A program made the translations under genes and the position numbers. Under the pieces are notes generated by a model that did not search any database, had not been told where the DNA came from, and saw nothing but the letters and a program-made list of their open reading frames with translations. DNA of 64,000 bases from Nymphalis io (Eukaryota > Arthropoda > Insecta > Lepidoptera > Nymphalidae). The stretch spans positions 3,105,001-3,169,000 of the forward strand of contig NC_065895.1 of the NCBI RefSeq assembly GCF_905147045.1, written 5' to 3'. Below are positions 1-12,832 of the stretch, piece by piece. Numbering within the stretch: position 1 is the stretch's first letter; the number at the start of each line of letters is the position of its first letter.

Positions 1-639
1 TATAAAATAAGATAAATGATTTGTAGGTTCACTTACGATTAGTAAATTAGTTAATATTTTGAGCAACGATATTTTACGGTTAGAGACATTTATTTTCTCA
101 AAAGATTTACATTTAAATCACTTACAGAGAAAATTACAAAACAAGAAAAATTAAATCGAATAGGCGTACATAGTAATACGATGAATGTTACAATAACCTA
201 ATAATATCAGTACAGCAGAAACAAGTATGGATATTTTGTGTAATATAGTACGTATACAACGCAATGATAACTAAGGAAACTATTATATCAATCGTATAGA
301 ATATCAATTTACTTAAAACCAACATACAATTTGCGTTGCTTGAAATTGATAGTTATATTTGCAGCTGAGCTGGTCGTATCTATAAGACGGCGTGTTAATT
401 CGAAGTCACGATTCACGAGAGGCAGGGCGCAAGGCGGTACGAATGCAATCACAGGCGGGAAGCCCATCCCGGCTGCATCTCCGGCGCGACGCGTTGCAGA
501 TAAATTAAGAATTTCGAGCCCTCGTTGCTAGACTGACGATATTATGTCAACTGTATGGAAAAGTGCTTGGTAACAAGCTTTACTTACTAACACTATTAAC
601 CATTTAAAAATCATTATCAATATGTTTCTGCTACTAATT

Positions 640-965
640 AGGTAACAGAAGAAAAGCGAATACAATCAGCTGAGATGAGAATGCTAAAATGGATGTGTGG
701 TGTCATGAGAATGGAAAGAATACTAAATGAGTACGTAAAAATAAATTTGTGAAAGTAATTCTCAGGACCCAAAAGTTTAAATAAAACCGATTATCATGTT
801 ATGGACATGTACTGAGTACGAATGATTGTCACTGACTGTAAGGCAAGAGGAAAAACGTAAAGAAATTTATATACTGTATAAGGTACGACGTGTAAAAAAA
901 TAGAAGATATGAGCAAAGAATGATTGGAAGATTAAATGGGATAAGCACAAATGAGAAATTATTTT
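640..965 (+). pseudogene. Decayed RTE-type LINE reverse-transcriptase C-terminal fragment
   Basis: From 642 the frame reads VTEEKRIQSAEMRMLKWMCG and continues to a NEY motif. This matches the conserved C-terminal block of RTE/BovB-like LINE polyproteins, which usually continues to R-W-x-GHV. A degenerate YGHV-like stretch follows near 800-815 in another frame, with several stops. No intact domain remains, so this is an old fossil in the nmo intron. The LINE identity is from pattern recognition of the family, not a search. Confidence 0.65.
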
Positions 966-1658
966 GAGATCCAAATTTAAAACGTTTGTCATCTGGCAGA
1001 TCCTCTATAGTTCACATTTTGCGATAAGTTTTTCTTTCACTAAAGAAGAAACCACTGTTTACAGTTCAGTGAACGCTCGTTCGCCTTTACTCTCATTACA
1101 TAGTGTTGCGTTTGATGAAGTTATCGTTGCTTCCATCCAGTTTCCGAGCTTCGCTGACTTGGAAGTTATACGTTGAACAGAGGAACGAGAATTGGCGATA
1201 TGTTCTAGCCATACATGTGTAACTTGCCTCGACTGATGGTACCACTTAAGACAACTTAGATCTTCAGGCATTGGATAGCTCACTATCCATATCTGTACCT
1301 TTATCCATAAATATCCTATAAACAATTCTTTCTAAAACCATTGTCAAGGCGAATTTGTATCAGAGTTGTAAATTATTCGATATGTGTCATAAACAAACGG
1401 TATTTTGATACATTAATAATAAGTATGATCGTAAAACAATATAGCAGAAAATATTAATACAAAAAAAGTTATAGATCTAAAAATGAAAACGTTTTGGGTC
1501 GTCGGAACTTTGAATATAATTAAATTAATAAATGACAATGTTGAGGCTATCCTGAAATACAAGAGACATGTCACTAAGCAATTACCTAAGTAATTATATT
1601 TCATTATGGTTTTAGTGAAATCTACCACAGAAACCGCATATCGAAGGAAAATAATAAT

Positions 1659-1930
1659 TGGATTAAGACCGTTAGTGAAGTCTTACTACGATGGGTCGAT
1701 GACCGAATATAATTCGGAAGGTATTCGTAAGGTAATTTCAGTATAATATGGTGTATAAAATATGTTGCTTAAAATTCCAGAACTTAAGTTTTACTTAAAA
1801 ATAAGCACTTATATCGGTTTTTTTAAAGCTTAGTGAATAATTACTACAATGGGTCGATGACCGAATATAATGATTTCAGTTTGATAATAATTATATATAA
1901 AGTATTGTAGTCGGAATTTCCAGTATTTTG
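1659..1930 (+). repeat. Diverged tandem duplication, period about 157 bp
   Basis: The segment TTACTACGATGGGTCGATGA (from 1683) recurs as TTACTACAATGGGTCGATGA from 1840, followed in both by CCGAATATAAT and weaker downstream similarity (ATTTCAG, then TATATAAA-like, then ATTCCAG/TTTCCAG). The offset is 157 bp. No coding potential is evident. Confidence 0.7.
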
Positions 1931-2572
1931 AATTAAATTGATATTGTTTTGCCTCGTTTTTACTTAAACTTAACCCCGAATTAAGCATCGATTAGTTCAG
2001 AGTTAAAATAATTTTACGGTCACTATGGGCGATTTCTATGCCAATATTTTCCGATTATCTTATGGCTTATGACCGAGTCATGTACGTTTTTTATGTAACT
2101 TTTACAGAAGATATATGCGTGATTACTAAGCACAGTTAATTGTAATTATCAATATAATGTAATAAATATTATTTAAAAAAGTATAACCAGATTTAAATGG
2201 TCTAAATGCACAGTGATTTTTTTTATTTATTATACTATAACCATATTTATCGAAGTAAAAACATTAAAAAGTACTCTCCTAATATTAGAATAGCATAGAA
2301 TGTTCGAAAGATACAACAACCCAGGTAGGTACAGTTAGATATTAGCGAGGAGCTAGAAACTGGTCGGGCCGGGTCCCGGTGGGTCGAGTTTCGCGAGGCA
2401 GGTAGATTTGACATTGTGTAAATCGTTTTCATATGCCCCCATGTAAAACGGAAACTTGAATACGTTTTACGAATACAAAATATCGAGGTGTTTTTATGTA
2501 CTGTCAGGTAGGTTGGTTTTGAAATGGGCAGGGTGCTACAGACTGAAAAATATTTAAAAATGTTAGTAGAAA

Positions 2573-2696
2573 AAGTATATGTAGCATATCAATTGTCTGG
2601 TTTCCATAGCACAAGCTTTGTACAAGCTTAATTTGGGATCAGATGGCCGTGTGTGAAAAATGTCCCAGGATATTATTATATTATTATTATAATAAA
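2573..2696 (+). mobile_element. SINE family C, 3' fragment
   Basis: It matches the 3' half of the fuller copy at 12554-12832 (CATAGCACAAGCTTTGTACA and GGCCGTGTGTGAAAAATGTC) and ends in the same ATT-rich tail. The tRNA-like head is missing, as expected for a 5'-truncated retrotransposed copy. Confidence 0.75.
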
Positions 2697-2997
2697 CAAA
2701 TGTATTTATATTTGTCTTTATCTTATACTTATACGTAAACAAAATAATTCGTTAATTCGCCTGTAGGCGTTGTTTAGCTGTATTTAAAACAATATGGCTG
2801 TTTTTTAGGTCGTTAACAATATATTGAACACCGTTATCAGGAAAAGTGAATTTAGAAACAAAAGAAATAATAATCAAATGTTTCCTGTTCTTGTTATTTT
2901 AAGTTTTAACGACCGTGTCTTGTTTTTTATTTTTGTTAGGTTCATTCTATAAATTACAATTATGTGAACCCATTTATTATTATCGCTTAAAACAAAT

Positions 2998-3032
2998 AGT
3001 GTAGTGGGACATCCACAGGCTGTTACTGACTG
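2998..3032 (+). mobile_element. SINE family A, terminal 3' scrap
   Basis: GTGGGACATCCACAGGCTGT followed by TACTG matches the last bases of family A copies elsewhere in the window (GTGGGACATTTACAGGCTGTTACTG). Only about 35 bp are recognisable. Confidence 0.55.
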
Positions 3033-3657
3033 ATTGACAAAATATAATATGCTAGTCATTGTTTATGGTATGATAAAGGCAAAAGGATGGTAACTTTGAT
3101 AAATAAAAAATATATTCAGTAGATGTCATCAAATTATTGGCAAGGTAATTGATAAAATTAAAGATAAATGTAATAAAAAAACTAGTTTTAAAGTAGTTCG
3201 GTATATTCGTCGCTCAAGATTGAGATATTTTTGGGTCACCAGAAAAATAACTTGCATATAATTCTACAGTAGTAGTTAGCAATGTCACATTAGAGTTACT
3301 GTATGTGTTTCCTACGTAAACATTAAAACTTGATATCGATATATTCGATAAGAATTGAAACTGGCCTTTGTTTAGGATTTTTAATGAAATTTACCAACAA
3401 CCATCAAAAATTATCGTTGTTTCGAGCTCGAAATAAACCGGTAAATTTTATTATATAGTATATATATAGTATTAATTGCCTCATTGAATACAATAACAAA
3501 AACCGAAGACTAAATTTCAGTTTAATCACGCGTGACTTTTGAATGAATAAATGATATTTAAATGTTAAACGCAAACCACTGCAATTTGCTTCAACAGATT
3601 TCGTCATATATCCAAACTGACTTTTTTTATTAAGTCCTCTTGATTTCGATAATAGAA

Positions 3658-3985
3658 AACTAGTTATCTGCCCCGGCTACGCTACGGGTCAAATAAGAGT
3701 CCAAATAAAACGTTTATTATATCGTCATACATATTATAACTATTAACTATTATACTATTATACGGCGCACGCCAATCTAATTCCAAATCTTCATAATTTT
3801 TTCCGACGACTTCGACAATTATCGTTATATTTCAGATAATAAAGCACTAACGATCTACATATACACTACAACCTTCCTCAAATCACTCTGTCCATTAATG
3901 AAAACCATGTGAAAACCCGTTTGGCAGTTTTTGGGTTTAAGGCGTTCGGACAGACAGACGCGGCGGGGGGACTTTGTTTAATAAT
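3658..3985 (+). repeat. Probable ancient transposon fragment
   Basis: The stretch begins CTGCCCCGGCTACGCTACGG and ends with GTTCGGACAGACAGACGCGG, both reminiscent of a common lepidopteran interspersed repeat. There is no ORF or terminal structure to classify it. Recognition is from memory of the motif style and is uncertain. Confidence 0.4.
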
Positions 3986-6900
3986 GTGTAGTGATGGTTT
4001 TTCGCAAATAATACTGAGTAGGTGGAGAAGTAATAATGTTACTAATACGAATGTATAGAGTGATCGTCCCTATTAAACCATTAATTAATATTAATTAATC
4101 AAAATATAAGTAACAAAACTCCCGTCGAACTTAAAACATTTAATTACCAACATAGCTATCAAGAAATTCGCGCACTCGGTGAGCAAAGGTCAAGCTATGT
4201 ACGTGTACGAGCGGCACTCAAACGATCATAAACTCGATTAGGAAGTGATTGATGGTATCGGGAGGGCAGGGGGGATTGTATGCGGGTTGCGTTACGCAGG
4301 GGCGGGAGACTAATCGATAGTTGGGGATATGATAAGGATATTTAGGAACTTTTGGGCATGGGTATATGAAACATTACACGAATTCAAAAGCTGTCATTCT
4401 TAAAAAAAAATGTTGAAGGACATACAAGACAGTTAAAGTGAAACGCACTCAAACGTTACACAAAGTGTAAAGTGTGTAGTACGCAAAATTTTACTTGTAA
4501 AGAACCCAAAGACGTTACATTTCGAAAGGAACTTCTCTTGACCTCTTAATATTCCACCGCTGAGCAAAATTCTCATTGCAGTTAATGAGGAGTCTGCGCT
4601 TATTGGAGTTATTGGATTAAGCTGCTCCTCTGCGGGTTAGTGGTTATATATTAGTTTTTTTTAATAAATCTAGATCTTTTCATGTAATTTTTTTCCCCAA
4701 AGGGTAAAAAGTGCATTAAATAAATTAAACATTAAAAAGGTGCAATAGCAATTTATTAAAACGCTTTAATTTCGATATAGGTATACTATAGTCATATGTT
4801 GAACCATGTCATTAGTCTATAAAATAACACTTCTGTGCTTCAAGTTTATATGTTAAATTTTTTAAAAAAAGTAAGATAATAACATATGAAGAGAAACAGA
4901 ACAAAGATTAGATCAGTAACTACTGATTAAATAACTTTTATGAACTTTGTACTGCTCGCTGGCACATGCGTAAGCTAATAATAAAAGCCAGTTGGAGATC
5001 ACGTTTCACAACCTTCCTACATTTTATGAGATAGACGACTTAAGGTCGTGGTGTCGTGTGACAGATATGGGCATACTCGAGCGAGAATACACCGAGGACA
5101 ACAAGGATATTGCCTCCTTTCTTCCTCATATCCCATCGAGATTATTATATATAGAACAGGTGTCACAGGTGTATATAAATTTTATAAAACATGTGAAAAT
5201 AGTTTTAACAATTAATTCATTTCATACGGATCTTAAATGGTACACTGGATAGAACACGTGTCTCTCGATCGTATGCAGAAGAAACAAGTTAGGGCAAAGC
5301 ATCGAGTTTCCGCTTGCTTCATATTTGTATAAACTCCTGGTGACACCTGTATGTGGTGGATGATTCCATCATATGTGTATCCAATAACACGCACTTTAGC
5401 ACCGTGGTAGAATAAGCTCCAGAACCTTACCCCTTAGACACAAGACACTTGCAGACTGTTACCATGAAGTAATTGCTTTCAGGCACCTTATTTCACACAA
5501 TCAAACAAGTAAAAGCTAGTAGGAAACTAGGAAACCTTGCCTTACCGGAAACAAAATGACGGAAAACAATATTACGTTCGCTACAATTTCCTTCGAGTCC
5601 TAAACAAACCATGTTTACACAATACAATTAAACTTTTCTGAGGTTAACTTATTTCCAATATTATAAAATGTTTATAACCTTCAAGAATACATTTCTTAAG
5701 AAAGAAAAATATATTTGCAATGCTATTGCTTTTGCTTAAACTTTAAATAAAGTTTTGTGTTGTACGAGTTTGAAATAGGGTTACTGGGTTAAATCAAGTT
5801 AATTCTAAAATAAATATGCTTAATATAATATATTTGTCATATGATAATTAATTTAAATTAGTTTACTAGAGAGTGGGGGGGCAGGTGTTAGATTTACCCT
5901 ACTCTACCTCTGACAAAGTGTATGAAAAATTTCATGATGAACGCTTAAGTAGTGAGGAAGTATAACGTAAACAAACTCACTTTGGCATTTATGATATTAT
6001 TTACGTTTAATTTCTTGAAGTAGTTAAAAATCATTTACCAACTTAAATTTATCATATACATGGTACTGATTTTAAGGTCGTAGGATAACATATTTATTAA
6101 TGCCTGTTCAATGTGTGCCTCTATATGACACTGTTGTGTTTATTCATTTATCGGCGCTATCCTCGAAAGGAAGGACATCATCACGTTTTCCTCGACTCGA
6201 CAAAATTGTCATTTAATTGTTTTCTGAAAGATTTTCCGTTAATCAAACAATTTTAGTCTTTCTTGATATATTTTTAATACCAGATCTTTGTTGAGTAACT
6301 TTTTCTTTGTTTCATTCACGATCTGTTTAACGTCCTTATTAAACGCTATACGTCACGATGTCAGAATCGAATGACCTCGTTTAATGCCATTTATTTACAC
6401 ACAACGTGTCTCCTCATTGCGGATGTCGGGTAATAAAAATAGTGATCAGAATAAACGGCTAAATAAAATTCGTCAATTTTGAACGAAAGCTATTTCCATC
6501 GTACGCGAATCCGTGCCGAATGTCAATGGCATGTGAGAGACGCGCGAGTTACGCACGCTTTTGGACGTTATAGGCTTTAGAATGGAGCTACATGAATTCT
6601 CATCAGATATCGGAACATATCTGTCAGTACCGGACTACATAGCTGATGTATTATTATTGCTTTTATATTTTTGAATATTAGTCCGTAACTATTCAATTTT
6701 TGAGCAAAGGCTTTCTATCAATTAAGGATAAAAAAAGTTGCATCGCTTTACGCCTTTTTGGAATCAAATATTTAATGCAATGTTTGTATTGGTATCTTTT
6801 ATATAATTTCGAATACAAGTGTTAGTCCACTGACCTTGACAGAGTACTGTAAAGTGGAACGTATCTCGACATACTAAGATGAATGCCAGTCCTACTTTAG

Positions 6901-7688
6901 AATTCGTATCTCATAGATACGACACTACAATGACGACGAACACTGTCTTACTTATTTCTACAATTTACAAATAAAGGTTATAAGGCTCTTAAACAAAAAA
7001 TCACACATTAATAAAAAAAAATAATGTATTAACTAAAAAACAATAAAAATAAAATAGGCTTTTAAGAACACTTTACATCATTCGAAAAAAAATTGAACTG
7101 TATGCTACCACCTATTTGAAATGTATATATAAAGTAAATCAACTAATACTAACTCTATGCTAAACAAACGTTGGGCTGTAACAATTGAGAATATATGGAA
7201 GTTCGTTAAGCCAATAAGTTTAATCCATGGTGTTCACTAAATCGTTTGCCTGACGCAAATTACATTTACTAGGTCAACATAAAACCACCAACATCAACAT
7301 AGACTGTCGATTTTGCGGTTCTGGTGATCTATGGCATTTGAGATATTCGATGAACCATTGTTAATCGATCCTAAGCAGCTGTTGACCAGGAAGCGTTCCA
7401 GTTGAATACGTACCAATAATATACATCTACATGTGTATTACATATAATATATATTATGAACTTGTATAAATCATGCATGAGCATTATAATTAACTTGTTC
7501 AAATCTGTATATTAAGTGACATAAGTAAGTGTATTCGTTCGACTACGAATGAATAAGATAATGTAAACAATTTTATCGACTTTTTTTAAAACCGTCTTCA
7601 AACTATAAATAGAAATAAATCTTATACTTCGAGTCTAGTAATAAGATATAAAGCTTACGGTACAGAAGCCTAGCTATGTTTTAGTTAC

Positions 7689-7940
7689 AAGTTTTTTTTT
7701 ATAGTATAGGTAGGCGGACGAGCATATGGGCCACCTGATGGTAAGTGGTCACCAACGCCCATATACATTGACATTGTAAGAAATATTAACCATCGCTTAC
7801 ATCGGCAATGCACCACCAACCTTAGGAACTAAGATGTTATGTTCCTTGTGCCTGTAATTACACTGGCTCACTCAACCTTCAAACTGGAACACAATAATAC
7901 CAAGTATTGCTGTTGGTCGAGCCTGACTGACTAGTTCAAT
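7689..7940 (-). mobile_element. Repeat family B copy
   Basis: On the plus strand it runs from TAGGCGGACGAGCATATGGG through the family block around CAATGCACCACCAACCTTAG to CTCACTCAACCTTCAAACTG. Sense orientation is minus, judged from the A-rich 3' end. It faces a second copy at 8035-8300. Confidence 0.8.
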
Positions 7941-8034
7941 AATCACCATTCAAATCAAATGTATTATCATACCCACTAAACAACAAAAGCAAACACGTAC
8001 ATTAGCTTTACAATAATCTGGAGAAAATTAACTG

Positions 8035-8300
8035 GGTTAGTACCAACCACTCATCCGTAAGCCACCAAAAGTACCGTAAAAAAGCAATACTTAGTATTGT
8101 TGTTCCGGTTTGAAAGCTGAATAAACCGATTTAACTCCAGGCACGAGGGACATAACTTATTATTTCTCATGGTTAGTGACGTATGATTGATGTATGGAAT
8201 GGTTAATATTTCTTACGGTGTCAATGTTTAGGCGCCGTGGTGGTCACCTACCATTATTATGGTAGACCCATTTGCCAGTCTGCCTATTTATGTTAAAAAA
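8035..8300 (+). mobile_element. Repeat family B copy, diverged
   Basis: It carries family B landmarks in the opposite orientation: GTACCAACCACTCATCCG, GTATTGTTGTTCCGGTTTGA, GGGACATAACTT, GGTGGTCACCTACCAT and a 3' A-run near 8293. It is more diverged than the copies at 26.99 and 45.58 kb. Together with 7689-7940 it forms an imperfect inverted pair. Confidence 0.75.
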
Positions 8301-8441
8301 AAAATTATTATAAAATCAACCATATCACCAGATAGATGCTGAAGTACATTACAATATTTTTTTTATTTGCACCTTTGTATGCGTGGGTCAAATCTTGAAA
8401 CTGAATTTTAAACCAATTCTACACTATCTACTGAGTAAAAA

Positions 8442-8747
8442 AGCCGAGATGGCCTAGTGTTTAGAACGCGTGATTCTTAAGCGATGATCGTGGGTTCAAA
8501 CCCGGGCAAGCACCACTGAATTTTCATGTCCTTAATTTAATTTGTGTTTATAATTCATTTCGTGCTTGACGGCGAAGGAAAACATCGTGATGAAACCTGC
8601 ATGTGTCTAATTTCATTGAAATTTTGCCACAGTGTATTCTACCAACCCGCATTGGAGCAGCGTGGTGAATTAAGCTCGAAACCTTCTCCTTAAAAGTGAG
8701 AGGAGGCCTTAGCCCAGGAGTGAGACATTAACAGGCTGTTACTGTTA
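8442..8747 (+). mobile_element. SINE family A (tRNA-Lys-derived), full-length with target-site duplication
   Basis: The head GAGATGGCCTAGTGTTTAGA then TTCTTAAGCGATGATCGTGG and GTTCAAACCC aligns with tRNA-Lys (A box, TCTTAA-like anticodon loop, B box). The body continues through AAAACATCGTGATGAAACCT to the tail GAGACATTAACAGGCTGTTA. The element is flanked by a perfect 14-bp direct repeat CTACTGAGTAAAAA at 8428-8441 and 8748-8761, the expected mark of LINE-mediated insertion. Confidence 0.9.
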
Positions 8748-8814
8748 CTACTGAGTAAAAATTTTGCACACAATTTCGCTACAGGTGACAAAACAATCTT
8801 ATTAACTTTTTTTT

Positions 8815-8910
8815 CAGCCTTTTGCCGTCCACTGCTGGACGAAAGCCTCCCCCATAGAACGCCAACCATCCCGGTGCGATGGGGGGTGCTAAGAATCTCC
8901 GGGCTAGGCA
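8815..8910 (-). mobile_element. RTE-like LINE/SINE 3'-end fragment
   Basis: CCGTCCACTGCTGGACGAAA followed by GCCTCCCCCATAGAACGCCA is the reverse complement of a widespread lepidopteran 3' terminal segment (GGCGT..GGGGGAGGC..GTCCAGCAGTGGAC). The related plus-strand copy at 61075-61150 ends in a (GAT)n tail. Confidence 0.65.
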
Positions 8911-11205
8911 GGGTACCACAAACGGGGACTGTATTAACTATATGCCATTCCTTTTTCATTGCATTATACACACGTGTATTATATAGGTAAAAGTTTTATA
9001 ACTGGTCAAGTTATTATAAATAGATTCGTTCTGTTTGTTTTCGCAGCCGCACACTGCAAATCAGTTTTCTTTAAGATTTATAAACTTTGACTTTAAGAAT
9101 TAATTGATAAAACCATACAGTATGTTTATGTTTTAACGTAGTTGATAAGAAAATCTATCTGACGTAAAAACAAAATAATACTTTCGTGTTTGGTATTTGT
9201 AGAACAGAGAAATGTCAGAAAATGCATCAATATATAAGTTTTATTATACATTCAGCATATATAGATATCACACACCAAACAACTTTTATGTTTAAAAAAA
9301 AAAAATGTGAACAAATTTTCGGTCATTTTTTTACATATGTATTATCTAATTGTTATTGGTCATTTTTAAACAAGAATAATATAAATGAAATGCTTAAAAT
9401 TATTTTATTTATTTTATCTTTGCAATTTGGTCTAGTCAAAAACTAAGTATGGTACTAGCAAAGATTCCTGAGCGAAATAAAGATGAGATATTTCTTTTTA
9501 TTTAAAAAAAATACACTATAATAATACAAAAAACCACACCAAATTAGCAAAGTCAGGGCCAGTACCTGGTGATCTTTCAAAATAGTACCAATTACGACCT
9601 CTGAATACGAAACATTAGGATAATAATAGTGTGTTAGTATTTTCACTCGACAAATAGCATGACAACTAGTTTGTGGCTTGAGAGATTTTAAGTCTAATCC
9701 GATATCTGTGAATATCTCCTTTCACAAGACACCAATTAGCGTTTGGTGACGCCGCGAAAAGACATGATTAATAGCCAATTTGTTAACGCGAATTTTACAC
9801 CAACGTTAACTACATTCTATTAAAAAGATGTTTGGACAGAAACTAAAAATATTCCCTTGTTCGAATGAGACCATTTTTAATATTACTTTAAATTTAATAC
9901 GATGACAGTGTATCCTCTGTTTATATTTACATTTATTCGGGTAAAACGTAAATATTTACCGATTAAATAAATTTTACGATAAATGAATTCCAATTTCGAA
10001 ATTAATTGATAAATTTATAAACAGTGTCATTGACAATCGTAGGTTTACAATCTTACGAAATATGTCTTTGGTTTTTGAAAATTTCAACAAAACACACGTA
10101 GACCAATAGTATAACACGTAGACATACGGGCACGGGTAGCTAGTAAAAATAGGCAAACGAAAACGTTTCGATTTTCCTTTCCTCCTCTTTTTGTCAATTC
10201 TTTTTGTTGCTGCTTTGGTGTTGCCAAAAAGAATATCAAAGAAATGTTTATTTATATATATTTTTCTACTAGTTATTATAAATGCAAGAGTATGTTTATC
10301 AGGATGTTTGTTACATACTCGTATAATTGCGAGGGCGCAAATAACTTGTTACTTAATAAAAAAATCAGTTTCAAATTAATTACTGCATATCTGTTCTTTT
10401 TTTTTTAAATACGGTTTCAATCATATAAAAAATGTTTCACATGTATGTATTTTGTTACGTTATTGTAATCGAAATAAACTTTTTTATATACATTCTTTTA
10501 TATACATTCTTTGGTCTAATAGCGTTTTAATTTTAAACTACAGGTACAATGACCTCGCAAGTGTGTTAATTAGGTAGTACAACTTTTTTTTTACGTAGCA
10601 TTAAAGGCTATTTAAACGCTTATGGGTTTATAGATAAGGTTGAAATTTAATGTTTCGATGGCCTAGTTAAATTATGTCACGTCATGTAATGGCTAAGGTG
10701 GCGGTTCCCATGACCTGCTTAAGTAACCAAATCTATGGAAGAACGAGCCGTTATCACTACACTCTCCCGTTTGATATACGTTTGATAAGCACATATAAGA
10801 CCTCGCCCAAATAATAATCTTCAGGTATTCGGCACATATAAATAGTATATATATATGTATGTTATTACAATTTCCAGCTCCGCAATGTCAATATATCCTT
10901 CCTCGGGTAAGTTATTCGTTACAATAAAAAAATACCGCAGATAAATTTTACGATTGTTGCTTATATATAAACTTAAAGATTATGTTGGAAAGCCATCAAT
11001 GTTATTAGATGAGGTACATTATTCTATGCAATATTACGAGATATACATATACAGTAAAGAAGTGACAAATTTATATTATTTTATTCAATTAAAAGCATCA
11101 CACTTATTGATGTGATAATGTTAAGTAATTAGTAAGGTAGATTTACTTTTAAAAATAAAATTGTTAATATTTATTAATTTGCTACATCAATCAGTAAAAA
11201 AAAGA

Positions 11206-11312
11206 GCTCTGTGGTTCGAGTGACTTTTAACAGACTATCGCGTGTTCTAACCCAAGCAGACACCACAAAGTTTTCATGTGTTTTATTAATTCGAAGAAAA
11301 AAATCGTGAGAA
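11206..11312 (+). mobile_element. SINE family A, degenerate head fragment
   Basis: CGCGTGTTCTAACCCAAGCA then GACACCACAAAGTTTTCATG and AAAAAATCGTGAGAAAA follow the order of family A landmarks with many changes and a short overall length. Confidence 0.5.
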
Positions 11313-11350
11313 AAGTTCATAATATTATAATAAACAACATAGATCTAAAC

Positions 11351-11427
<77 letters not shown>

Positions 11428-11453
11428 TATGGTATAAATATATATATATATGG

Positions 11454-11513
<60 letters not shown>

Positions 11514-11531
11514 TAATTAACTTATATATAT
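11351..11531. repeat. (TA)n microsatellite, about 180 bp, interrupted
   Basis: Long runs of alternating TA are broken by short GGTATAAA, GGTATATAA and GGTAATTAACT interruptions. The open reading frame of alternating Tyr/Ile across it is an artefact of the repeat. Confidence 0.97.
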
Positions 11532-12553
11532 GGTGCATTAAATTGTTTATACATATATATAGGATAATGTATATTGTGTATATATATGTCACTACATTTC
11601 AATGTGATACCATTGCGTAAGGTTTTGTCACATGCTAAATAAGTTAATGCAGTTCATTCGCTAACAAGCCGAATTATAATAACGAATTACTACTCCGAAT
11701 TTTTGTTTTTAATATTTTTTTCCATATGATTTCTAATCTATGCAATGGTATTGTCTGTTTGTTTGTCCGGGTTAATCTTGAAAATGGTAATCCATAAAAT
11801 CTGTTGAGTCTATTAAAACTTAAAACAAGTAAAATTCACGTACGTATCTTTGTTATCCAATATTTTAGGCTGATCTGTGATTTGAGAATTACCAAAATAT
11901 AAACAATCATTTTTAATTAAGACGACCACTGCTACCTAATAATTAAAAAATATTTTATAAGTATAATCCAAATAGACATTATGGATGTTAAATTGTCAGA
12001 TTTAGAAACATTTTCGTCTCACACTGAATTCTACGACGGCGAAGCCGCGGATTTTGCTTTTTTTCTAATATTTCCTTGATCATATGTTGTATGAACAAGA
12101 AGAAAAGAGAAAAAAAAATATTTTAAATAAAATCATTAATTACGAAGCCATATTGATTCTAAAAAAGCATATTTAAAAAAAATGTATTAACAGATAGCAT
12201 AGCTCGAATACACCGGAAGACGATCGGCCTAATTTATTATAATAAGCGATTGTTTAGGTGAATTTCTTTCGCTAGTAAGATTGTTTCGCTCTTTCTGTTA
12301 TTATTGTTTTGACATTCGAATGAAAAAGACAGCATCGTTTGACTAATCACCCGCTAAGCAACGTTTATAAATAAGGCCGCGTTTCATTAATATTAAAAAA
12401 TAAAATGAAACATACACGCCATCATTAGTACAGCCGGTGACGAGCTTCTGAAGCCATTTATTATGGAAATTTTAGAAGAGTCAAGCATTACGATGACGAT
12501 AACAATGGATCTAATTAAAGAAACATCTTTATATAACTATATACATTTTTTGA

Positions 12554-12832
12554 CGAGCCGGTTAGCGTGGTCGGTAGATACTTGCCTTTTCACGCAAGGT
12601 TGTGGGTTCGATTCCCACCCAGGACAGACATTTGTGTGCATGAACATGTCTGTTTGTCTTGAGTCTGGGTGTAATTATCTATATAAGTATGTATTTACAA
12701 AAGAAAAGTAGTATATGTAGTATATCAGTTGTCTAATTTCCATAGCACAAGCTTTGTACAAGCTTAATTTGGGATCAGATGGCCGTGTGTGAAAAATGTC
12801 CCAGGATATTATTATTATTATTATACATAATT
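12554..12832 (+). mobile_element. SINE family C (tRNA-derived), near full-length
   Basis: The head GACGAGCCGGTTAGCGTGGT contains a Pol III A-box-like stretch, followed by TTGCCTTTTCACGCAAGG and the B box GGGTTCGATTCCCACCCAGG. The body includes CATAGCACAAGCTTTGTACA and GGCCGTGTGTGAAAAATGTC, and the tail is (ATT)n. The arm around TTTTCAC looks Glu- or Asp-tRNA-like, but I am not sure of the parental tRNA. Confidence 0.85.

Noticed and set aside
331..531. GC-rich 66-codon open frame near the left edge, considered as an nmo exon
   Set aside because: Neither strand encodes kinase motifs expected after the glycine loop (for example VALKK or FRELKML).
11317..11592. 91-codon Tyr/Ile open frame
   Set aside because: It is translation of the (TA)n microsatellite.
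12590..12632. Possible genuine tRNA gene (good B box)
   Set aside because: The acceptor stem does not pair and the sequence continues into the SINE body also found at 24.1 kb, so it is a SINE head.
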